A stretch of 21,311 bases of DNA from Chara braunii (Eukaryota; Streptophyta; Charophyceae; Charales; Characeae), in contig BFEA01000169.1 in assembly GCA_003427395.1 (NCBI GenBank), positions 1,129,344 through 1,150,654 of the forward strand, read 5' to 3'. The position numbers and the translations under genes are program-made. Under the pieces are notes generated by a model. The model did not search any database. It worked only from the letters and a program-made list of their open reading frames with translations, and was not told the origin of the DNA. Below are positions 1 through 7,379 of this stretch, in pieces; the stretch's first letter is position 1, and each line of letters opens with the position of its first letter.

Positions 1-108
1 TTTCTTTTTCTTTTTCTTTTTGCATGTTATCACTGTGCCCGTTTTTTGCTTTTATTCTTTGTTCCGCAAAGTGCGCTCTTTTAGTTTGTAGTGATGTGAC
101 AATATATA
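1..108. repeat. CT-rich simple repeat and unassigned edge
   Basis: The first 22 bases are a short C-T5 repeat. The rest, up to the first ribozyme-repeat copy, shows no gene or motif I can support. Confidence 0.6.
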
Positions 109-216
109 TCGTCAAACAGAGCTGCCTGGTAAACCGTAGGCAGAGAGGGAGAACAGGATAACAAACGAGGGGTTATGACAAACTATTTCGTCGGAGTTTC
201 ACCGACTCATCATGAT
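109..216 (-). repeat. Ribozyme-bearing repeat, copy A (truncated)
   Basis: This copy begins with the family's usual left end (ATCGTCAAACAG, just after a TA run). It contains the conserved hairpin block (CTGCC, TGG, TAAA, CCG, GGCAG) and then the hammerhead 3' half on the minus strand. Stem II (GUCGG/CCGAC) and GAA are intact. The core CUGAUGA has become AUGAUGA, and the sequence breaks off there. The cleavage site and the 5' strand of stem III are missing, so it cannot be a working ribozyme. The strand given is the ribozyme-sense strand. Confidence 0.75.
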
Positions 217-220
217 ATGT

Positions 221-294
221 CGATATCGTTAAACAGATTGTCCAGCAAAGCGTCAGCAGAGTGGAGAAGAGGACAACAAATGAGGGGTTGTCAC
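221..294 (-). repeat. Ribozyme-bearing repeat, copy B (left-end fragment)
   Basis: A diverged left-end fragment follows copy A head to tail. It runs from ATCGTTAAACAG through a degraded hairpin block to the GAGGGGTTGTCAC segment, and stops before the ribozyme core. A TA-rich run follows. Confidence 0.6.
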
Positions 295-345
295 AATATT
301 ATATATATATTCATGTATCGTCATATTTCATATACATATATATAT

Positions 346-443
346 AGCCTCCTGATGAGTCGGTGAAACTCCGACGAAACAGTTTGTCACAGCCCCTCGT
401 TTGTTGTTCTCTTCTCCCTCTCTGCCTACAGTTTACCAGGCAG

Positions 444-444
<1 letters not shown>
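346..444 (+). repeat. Ribozyme-bearing repeat, copy C (inverted)
   Basis: This is the only copy in the opposite orientation. On the plus strand it reads GCCTC, CTGATGA (352-358), stem II GTCGG/CCGAC (359-375, with a 7-nt loop), GAA (376-378) and ACAGTTTG (379-386), then continues into the repeat body. The hammerhead core is perfect, but the sequence begins inside stem I directly after a TA run. The cleavage site and the 5' strand of stem III are absent, so the ribozyme is incomplete. It lies inverted relative to copies A and B, so the region could fold back on itself. Confidence 0.75.
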
Positions 445-476
<32 letters not shown>

Positions 477-478
477 CA
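445..478. repeat. CT and CTAT microsatellite
   Basis: A CT dinucleotide run passes directly into CTAT tetranucleotide repeats at the edge of copy C. Confidence 0.85.
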
Positions 479-482
479 TATA

Positions 483-935
483 CATCAAACCGTCGACAGA
501 AAGGGACAAAGGATAACAAACGAAGGGTTGTGACAGACGATTTCATCAGAGTTTCACGGACTCATCAGGACGATGAACCCTCAACAGCCTGCAGAATTCC
601 CTAACTCATTACACTGCAACTGACAATCCACCTTAACCCTGATTGTGGTTAAGCATCGACGACTGCCCGATAACTGATAGCTTGAGGTGGGCACCAAGCA
701 ATGCCCTCAAGATACTGTGACAAAAAACAAAGCAGCTATCGCTCACCCACACGACATGGAAAACTCTACACGCACACCGCATCACAAGCCAACAAAACAC
801 CCACAAACGAAGGTCTATCACAGCCATTTACTGCAGGCACTAGAGACGCAGCATGGCCGCGTAGTGACAGCCCCAACCGCTAATGCTCGACCTGATCGGA
901 GAAAACCATTGCAGGGTGCTAGCGAACTTGTGGTA
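483..935 (-). repeat. Ribozyme repeat, tandem unit D (about 475 bp)
   Basis: This is the first long unit of a head-to-tail array. It contains the body (CAACAAACGA-like block), a hammerhead relic at 534-591, and then a tail shared with the next unit. The tail has CAATCCACCTTAACCC near 626, TGCCCTCAAG near 701, CTCACCCACAC near 741, and GGTGCTAGCGAA near 915. Homologous landmarks in the next unit lie about 475 bp downstream. No open frame in it looks like a protein. The organisation, non-coding tandem units with one hammerhead each, matches what is known of retrozymes. That label is my inference. Confidence 0.75.
534..591 (-). ncRNA. Decayed type III hammerhead ribozyme (unit D)
   Basis: On the minus strand the parts are in order. 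They are stem III 5' strand CAGGCUGU (591-584), U17 (583), stem I GAGG/CGUC around a 6-nt loop, intact CUGAUGA (568-562), stem II GUCCG/CUGAU, GAA (544-542) and stem III 3' strand AUCGUCUG (541-534). Stem III keeps seven of eight pairs, counting wobbles. Stems I and II each carry one mismatch, and pair 10.1-11.1 is a wobble. The layout matches the intact copy at 16668-16727, but catalysis is unlikely. Confidence 0.6.
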
Positions 936-1431
936 TACATCGTCACACAGAGCTGCCCGGCAAACCAAAGGCAGAAAGGGAAATGCTGACAACAAACGAG
1001 GGGTTGTGACAAACTGTTTTGGCTGTGTTTCTCTCACTCGTCAAGAGGTCGAACCCTCGTCCCCTAACTGATTACAGTGCAAGTGACAATCCACCTTAAC
1101 CCCAACTGTGGTTAAACATCGACTCCCCGGCAATTGATACTGTGAGGTTGGCACCAATCACTGCCCTCAAGGTGTCTGTGACGAACATCAAAGCAGACTA
1201 TCACTCACCCACACCAGATGGAAAACTTGTAGAGATTATCAGTTCACACCCCATCACAAGCCGGAAAAACACCCACGAAACAAAGAAAGGTCCGTCACAG
1301 TCAAAATATTCACTCCAGACACGTCGCTGGCACTAGAGGCACAACATGGTCACATAGCAACGGCCCTGACCACTGCCGCTCGACCTGACCGAGGAAAACC
1401 GTAGCACGGTGCTAGCGAAGTTGTGGTATAT
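936..1431 (-). repeat. Ribozyme repeat, tandem unit E (about 495 bp)
   Basis: This is the second long unit of the array and parallels unit D throughout: the hairpin block near 951-976, the ribozyme relic at 1010-1058, and the same tail landmarks (CAATCCACCTTAACCC near 1090, TGCCCTCAAG near 1163, CTCACCCACAC near 1204, GGTGCTAGCGAA near 1408). Many substitutions and small indels separate the two units, so the duplication is old. Confidence 0.75.
1010..1058 (-). ncRNA. Decayed hammerhead relic (unit E)
   Basis: The stem III 3' strand ACAGUUUG (1017-1010) and the stem I hairpin GAGG/CCUC (1058-1045) remain. CUGAUGA has become UUGACGA, GAA has become AAA, stem II no longer pairs, and the segment holding the cleavage site and the stem III 5' strand is deleted. 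It is recognisable only by comparison with the other copies. Confidence 0.55.
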
Positions 1432-1517
1432 ATCATCAAACAGAGGCGCCTGGTAAACCATAGGCAGAGAGGGAGAAGAGGACAACAAACAAGGGTCGTG
1501 CATATCGTCAAATAGAG
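1432..1517 (-). repeat. Ribozyme repeat, truncated units F
   Basis: A third left end continues the array with ATCATCAAACAG, the hairpin block and the GACAACAAAC segment. It stops before the ribozyme core near 1500. A further left-end scrap (ATCGTCAAATAG) follows at 1505-1517. Confidence 0.7.
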
Positions 1518-1633
1518 CCCCCAACTTCTTTTATTTTCACGATCTGCAGAGAACTTCTCGTCTTTCCAACTATCACACAGCAGACTCCAAACGCCAGTAT
1601 ATATAAGCTTGAAGAAAGCATAGATAGACGACT

Positions 1634-1688
1634 GTCGGAAGAGGGATTCGAACCCCCGACATGCGAATACTCTCAGAACCGGACTGAG
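1634..1688 (-). other. tRNA-like remnant: T arm, B box and anticodon-like arm
   Basis: On the minus strand there is a good T arm: GGGGG (1657-1653), loop TTCGAAT and CCCTC (1645-1641), one wobble pair. It holds a perfect Pol III B box, GGTTCGAATCC. Upstream, CTCAG and CTGAG (1688-1672) close a 7-nt loop, as an anticodon arm would, but position 33 is C instead of U. The spacer between the two arms is 14 nt. There is no D arm, and no 5' strand matches the acceptor-like TTCCGAC at 1640-1634. It reads as the 3' part of a decayed tRNA or tRNA-derived SINE. A chance resemblance cannot be excluded. Confidence 0.35.
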
Positions 1689-1689
1689 T

Positions 1690-4600
1690 CAAGAATCTAT
1701 CATCTTGAATCTTCGGAAGGTAGCCCATCACATGTGGCGCACCGCGAAGACCGCTTTGCAGCGGCCTGCATTGCATCCGGTTTCGATGATGTGCATGCTC
1801 ACCATAACCAAAACAGGAGTAATCCCATTCCCAAATGGACTAGGAATCTACGCTTCTAGACTTCCAAGTAAATGTTGGAAAAATAAATAAAAAAGGAGGC
1901 CCGAGCCATGCACGTGATGTGTACCTTCTGCCTGGGCCCAGCCGTAAGTGCTGCTGGGGTACAAAACCTCTCCAAGCACATGAAACACCACTACCTGTGA
2001 CCCTTCCCTTGCCGAGCCGGGAACCCCCCTGCACGCAAAAAAAAAAAAAAACTGCCACGTTCGTTTGGCACGTGTTTGCCCCAGTAGGCAGGCCGCTGGG
2101 CGAATCTGGTGTGTGCCCCCTTTAAAACTGCTGTCGATACAATTTATACACAATGCTTTTTCTTTGAATTTTGCAATCTATATTCTTCTCTCAATCCATG
2201 AGATCTTTCTTGATGCAATCTTTTCGATCGCTCACATCTGCAAAGTTGTGAGAAGCAGCTTCCCCATCTTCATAAACACATTCCGGTTTGCCCAATCCAT
2301 GTGTTCTTTTCCGGTCGTTTTCCCTGTGCGCTTCATGTAAGCAGGCAGCGCTTCAATAGCAAAAACGTCAATCACACCTGAACACACACAAACACACACA
2401 ATCAGATTCATACACAACTTGTCTACTTCTCTTCTAAGATATTCTTTTCAGGTTGTGCCCAAATCCATGTTTTCTCTGTCTTCCCTGTGATTCTCTTGTG
2501 CGAATCATGAAAGCCTTTCGGAAGTGCCAAACAGTCGGCACACGTCTGTTCAGGGTGGCAGCAAAACCCCCTCCACGGGATGTTGCAGTGTTCGGGGTGC
2601 CTGTGTTTGTATCTGTGTCTTTCCCTCGTGATGATGGACGTTCGTCAAATTCGGTTCCTGGGGTGATGATGGCCGTTCGTCAAATTCGGTTCCTGTGCTC
2701 AGAGAGTGGTGTGAGACGTACAGAGTTCAATTCTACAAGTGAGAGAGAGGCCAGAAAGAAGATAAATTCCGCGGGCGACTCCAGCCTCGGAAATGCACAC
2801 GTAAAGATGACAAGATGTTACATCGTAGCAAGCAAGATCGTTGATCGCAACATGAAGCACCAGGAGGTAGAGGTAGTATGAACGGGTACTACTCCACCCC
2901 TCCCCCCCCCAACCCCCCCCTTTCGATTCTCTACCCGCCACCTTGAGTAGACATTAAAAAATCACAGAGGGATGCAAAAAACAGTGACTGCTTCCTGTGA
3001 CATCATCACCACACACGTGTTTCAGCAAATTCTCGGAGAGAACACAACACTGCAGCCATAGATGCGCAAAAACTGACGTGTCACGTCGCGGAGATGCAGG
3101 AGACCATACACAGCGTGTGCAGGTGAAGGTCAACGTGGACTACCGAACAGAGCACCTGGTCATTACCAGCGTAGCTAGACTTAAAATTGGGCAGACACCA
3201 CCCGGTCAAATACAGGTATAATGACTTTTTTTTTTTTAAGAAGCTCCCTTCAGGTTACTAGGGGTGCTGATATGAGCAGACACCACTAGTACCGTGGGGT
3301 AGGCTGCATCTGTTGGTGGTGGGCGGTAGCACCTGCAAAGACAGCAAAACAGTTGCGGGGGTAAAGACATCAAGGAAAAATGAGCCACACTATTTGGGAC
3401 TGAATTTTTTTTTTTTCCCGTATTTAAGAAACAAACCATTAGCCTGATTACCTAATCAGGCAAGTGGGCAATATAATGGAACGCATGCGAACTCGGTCGC
3501 CACCCATCCCATCCCGGCCACCATCCGCAGTGCAAATGGACAAAGCTCAGCAAGGACAAAGCCCTCGTACCACAAGATGGCATGAACTGGAGACTACGGA
3601 AACATGCATGAACTCAAGACGATGAAAAGATTACACTCTGGATGACATCCACGCCATGTAGCACAAATCCGACAAGTCTCTCGTCCATTTGGTGGTGATT
3701 GACCAAGCCCTGCTCCAATCTTTCCCTGCTCTCCTTCTTTAGCCAAACCACCACTCTTGCTGGTTTCGTCAATCCTATCCCTATCGTGTACATGAACCTG
3801 ACGAGTACCGCCTGTTAGCTGTGCAGACCAGTGAGAGAAAGAGCCTATAGAGTTACAAAGCAAATTGGGACCTCGCTGGAAATTTGGAAAGAGAATTCCC
3901 TCCCGGAAGGAAAAGCACAGCACAATTTGTGCACAAGCATGGCAGGGGGCACGGAACTAACTGCTGCCTTGCTCGCTCGTCAGAGGGCAAGCCAACTGAT
4001 ACGGAAACGCGAGAGGGAGTAGAAAGCAAAAACAGAAACAAAAAAATGGTACAACTTGAGAGACGGATAAAGCCTCTGCTTGCCGACCGGATATATCACA
4101 AAAAGAACGGAGGAGACCGAAAGAGTGCACATCCAGCACTACGGCTTCGACACATAGCCGAGATGGCAGTTTTCCAAATTGCAGGGAGGGGTTGAGAGAA
4201 CTGCCTCTCACAAACACAATCTCAGACGCCAGGGACACCAGGGCTATTCCTTGGGAGCAATCATGCTCGAGAAGGTGCGCAGACAGATTGCATGAGACGG
4301 ACGCCATGTATCTGATGTATCTGATGTATCTGATGTCGGCAGAAACGCTAGACTGGGTTCAAAACAAAGGGAGGCATTAGCAAGCAACCTCACATCGCTG
4401 CCGCAATCTGAAAAGAATCAAGAACCATAGTGTGAGCCACTTGTGGTTGGCCAATGAAAATTGTCGCGGCTGGAGTTGGAAGCAAAGGTCTGCACAAGCA
4501 CATCCCTGCTCCTGCCTGGGATCTTCCTTCATGGACAAGACACAAGCCCACGTCGATTCACTCAGAAATCCCAGATCGCATTCCTCTTCCGTCCGTTCCA

Positions 4601-5063
4601 GTGTACACAATGAAGACCAAACCCTGGCTGTGTACCCTTCACCCACCACCTAACGTGCCACCCCCTTGCTCCTGCGTGGTCACCTGAGCCCGTCCACCTC
4701 TGCATGGCTGTTCACCCCCCTCCCTGCCACTGTAAGTCGAAACTCGGCGGTCACTCGCAACTACTCATCTAATTGTATTGAATCCAATTGGTCATTCTGT
4801 ACCCTTGATCATCAGTCCCCTCCACCCTTAGGCCTTTCACACAAGCACTCTGTCCTGAAAACGGATACCGTATGCTCACCTGAACCCCTACATACCCACC
4901 ATTTTGCTCCTGCCAGTGTAAATCCACACTCTGTGGTCACTTCCAACTACTCTTATCTAACCATACTGTAGCCACAACTGTCATCCTGTACGCTTTTTCA
5001 TCGTCAGTCTTTGAGGAAGCACCCCCCTTCACCTTCGGTCTCCGACACACGTGCACTCTTAAT
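1690..5063. other. Intergenic stretch with no recognisable gene
   Basis: I see only short open frames, with no domain signature, no convincing exon-intron chain and strong base-composition bias. The longest plus-strand frame (2453-2881) runs across the 35-bp duplication at 2628-2697 and resembles nothing I know. Poly-A, poly-T and short C tracts occur near 2037, 2900, 3230 and 3406. A short CTGATGTAT-type repeat lies near 4310-4337. Confidence 0.6.
2628..2697. repeat. 35-bp tandem duplication
   Basis: Two adjacent near-identical units (2628-2662 and 2663-2697) both begin GTGATGATGG and contain CGTTCGTCAAATTCGGTTCC. The spacing is exactly 35 bp, with only a few differences. Confidence 0.9.
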
Positions 5064-5247
5064 CCTGTGAATGGACCCCCCCATGCTCAACTGAGCCTCT
5101 CCCACTCTCCTGTGAATGGAACCCCCCCAATGCTAAACTGAGCCTCTCTCACTCTCCTGTCAATGGACCCCCCATGCTCAACTGAGCCTTTCTCACTCTC
5201 CTGTGAATGGACCGACCGCCCATGCTCAACTGAGCCTCTCCCACTCT
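5064..5247. repeat. 46-bp minisatellite, four units
   Basis: Four head-to-tail units start at 5064, 5109, 5156 and 5200 and are 44 to 48 bp long. Each begins CCTGTGAATGG or a one-base variant, then has a C-rich run of variable length and TGAGCCTCTC or similar. The length changes fall mainly in the C run. Confidence 0.92.
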
Positions 5248-5823
5248 CCATACTCATCCTCCGTAACAATCCATCCATCCATCCACGGGCCCCTCCACAC
5301 CCATCTACATGCTACGCTACTGACTGACCTTCCACCTCCGCACACATCTCTTCTCCTCCATGTGTGCAGCACGCTCTCACCAGCATGTCAGCCCTGTCCA
5401 TCCCGCGGAGTACTCTCATATACCGTGGACTTCCACGAACTATATGCGACCACCCATTTGTCCCTTGTTCATGCACATCCTCACCGGCCTGCTTGTGTAC
5501 ACTGGTTAGGCCCCTGCCATGCCATCTACCTAACCCTACGGACAGTTGTCACCCCTTACCACCGGCAATACACCCACCCACAGTGTCACAAATGTGCTGA
5601 TACCACCCACACACCCCGTTGCTTCCCACTTGGATTTACGTATCCGAATGTCCAAACACTCATCCATACAGGCGAATGCAAGCTTGTGCCCAAGTCATGA
5701 CAGCTTTTTAATTCATAAACTGTGCAAATCAGTCCCTATACGAACATGGTCATCAATTTCACTGAGCCAATGAACATCGCTCCATCGTTTGCTCATCTCC
5801 GTCAGTTGTCCTTTCAAATTGGT
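5248..5823. other. Pyrimidine-rich stretch, no gene recognised
   Basis: The sequence is C- and T-rich on the plus strand. The 165-residue plus frame that crosses this stretch starts inside the minisatellite, is dominated by Pro, His, Thr and Ser, and has no recognisable domain. I treat it as non-coding. Confidence 0.55.
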
Positions 5824-6440
5824 GGCTATCATCCGTTCGCTTTATGCCTACACCAGACGCGTGCATAATAGGCTTCGCCAGCTCCTTATACTGCAGTGTT
5901 AGATGACACAGAATGCCCTCAAGGAAGAGCACGGTGAGCATCACCATCCGTCATCCTTGCACATTGGCTATCATCCGTTCAGGATATATATATATCGTCA
6001 AATAGAACTGCCCGGTAAACCGTAGGCAGAGAGGGAGAAGAGGACAACAAACGAGGGGCTGTGACAAATATCCATTGGCTGTGCATGCACACCCATGCTT
6101 TTACCCAGATCCATCCAGACACGCATGCCCACACGTAACGGATTGCGCCCCATCGCCAAGAGATGCATACCAAACAGGTCCACCAGTGTAGGTTGTGAGA
6201 GTCCCAAGCTCTCCTCACATCGTCCCCTCAGAGGGTGGGTGATCAATAGGCTTCACCAGCTCCTAAGACTGCAGTGTCAGTGACACAGAAGGCCATCACA
6301 GAACGAGCATGGTCTGCAATCAAAGCGACAAAGATGAGCCTTGCGCATGGGCTATCATCCATTCATTGGCTTTCTGCCTGTCGCAATAGGTGAAAAATAG
6401 GTTTCACCAGCTGCTAAAACTGCAGCGTCAGACGGTCTGT
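5824..6440. repeat. Diverged tandem repeat, three units, middle one interrupted
   Basis: The unit begins GGCTATCATCC and later has ATAGGCTTCRCCAGCTCC followed by ACTGCAGTGT and GACACAGAA. Unit 1 spans 5824-5967. Unit 2 starts at 5968 and resumes at about 6241. Unit 3 starts at about 6349, where TAGGTTTCACCAGCTGC matches. Unit 2 is split by about 257 bp (roughly 5984-6240) that begins with a piece of the ribozyme repeat. Confidence 0.7.
5995..6068 (-). repeat. Ribozyme repeat, left-end fragment inside another repeat
   Basis: This fragment starts with the family's usual left end (TCGTCAAATAG after a TA run) and includes the hairpin block and GAGGGGCTGTGACAAA. It ends just before the ribozyme core, so it has no catalytic part. 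It is nearly identical to the start of the copy at 16599, which suggests a fairly young fragment. Confidence 0.8.
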
Positions 6441-7016
6441 GATTAATATGAGAAGACCCCACAAAACCACAACCCCCCCACGACATCGAAATGCACATGC
6501 CTCACAAGAGCCTTGGGAGGGTCTGAATACAGAAAAGGCAAAGGGAGGGTTTGGAATGCGCTGACTAGGATGACAACAGGGTCGAACAGCATGAAGCCAT
6601 GACCAGCAGATGGGGATGCAGACGAGAGAATATTTTGCTCAGAGCGAGTGACATGATGGCCAGGGTACAGTGGGGCACTAAGAATGGGGAGAAGGAAGAC
6701 AAACGAGAGAGAGAGAGAGAAAAGCAGGTTGTGAGAGGAACACGATGTGTACAGGCGGCAGTAAACGACAAGCACGGCATCACAGAGCACGGACAAGAGC
6801 AGCGAGAAGACAGGAAACCTGGTCATCACCTCTCTTTGAATCATATACTTCAATGGTGAGAAGACATACACAGACCCACCTGGCTTGACAACAACAGTGG
6901 GGCAAATTTCCCCAGGCTGATTTATCATGATTCGATTCGAGGAAAAGAGAACATCTCCCCAGACCATAGACGGCCTCTCAAGCCCTCCTCTCTGACTCCA
7001 ATCGCCTTCCAAAACT
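6441..7016. other. No gene recognised
   Basis: A 189-residue minus-strand frame covers 6443-7012. It has hydrophobic and Ser/Leu-rich patches encoded partly by a simple CT/GA run (near 6707-6721), and no motif or homology I recognise. I do not call it a gene, but no better explanation for the stretch is visible. Confidence 0.4.
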
Positions 7017-7163
7017 CCACAATTCTAAAAAGAAATCAATCACTGCAAAACTGCAGCTCTCTCATCACATCTGCCAGCCTCTCCGACACCCATCATCCCG
7101 CCGAAGTTCACAACTCCAAAAATAGAACCAATCGCTGCAAAACTCCAGTTTCCTTCTCACATG
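7017..7163. repeat. Diverged duplication of about 91 bp period
   Basis: Segments near 7017-7072 and 7107-7163 share the order CACAAYTCYAAAAA, then RAAYCAATC, then CTGCAAAACT and TCTCACA-type motifs. They differ by scattered substitutions. Confidence 0.6.
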
Positions 7164-7324
7164 ATGAATGCACCAGGTCCCTGTCCCCAGTCTGTCCCGC
7201 ACTCCGCCATGGCCCAACATCTCAGCAAACCTCACCAGTCGTAGCTTCTAAGGAATTAACGAGGCAGTCGATCGCGGCTGGTGCAACGTCGCTTTGGGAT
7301 TTCCTTTAGCAATCCATCAGGGCT

Positions 7325-7356
7325 CGCTAGCACATTCCTTCGCTAGCACATTCCTT
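7325..7356. repeat. 16-bp direct duplication
   Basis: CGCTAGCACATTCCTT occurs twice without a gap (7325-7340 and 7341-7356), immediately before a long C tract. Confidence 0.92.
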
Positions 7357-7379
7357 CCCCCCCCCCCCCCCCCCCCCCC
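7357..7379. repeat. C23 homopolymer
   Basis: There are 23 consecutive C bases on the plus strand. Sequencing length error is likely here, and the complementary G tract could form quadruplex-type structures. Confidence 0.9.

Noticed and set aside
346-390. Alternative type I reading of the hammerhead, with the cleavage GUC after ACAGUUUGUC
   Set aside because: The core and a 3-bp stem III can be drawn, but the bases just before CUGAUGA (GCCUC) do not pair with those after GUC (ACAGC), so stem I near the core is missing. The type III reading in the full copy pairs all three stems.
5203-5700. 165-residue plus-strand open frame
   Set aside because: It starts inside the minisatellite and has a Pro/His/Thr/Ser composition expected from C-rich DNA. 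No motif was recognised.
6443-7012. 189-residue minus-strand open frame
   Set aside because: Low-complexity stretches, a simple repeat inside it, no domain and no splice or promoter context. It is probably a chance frame in a skewed region.
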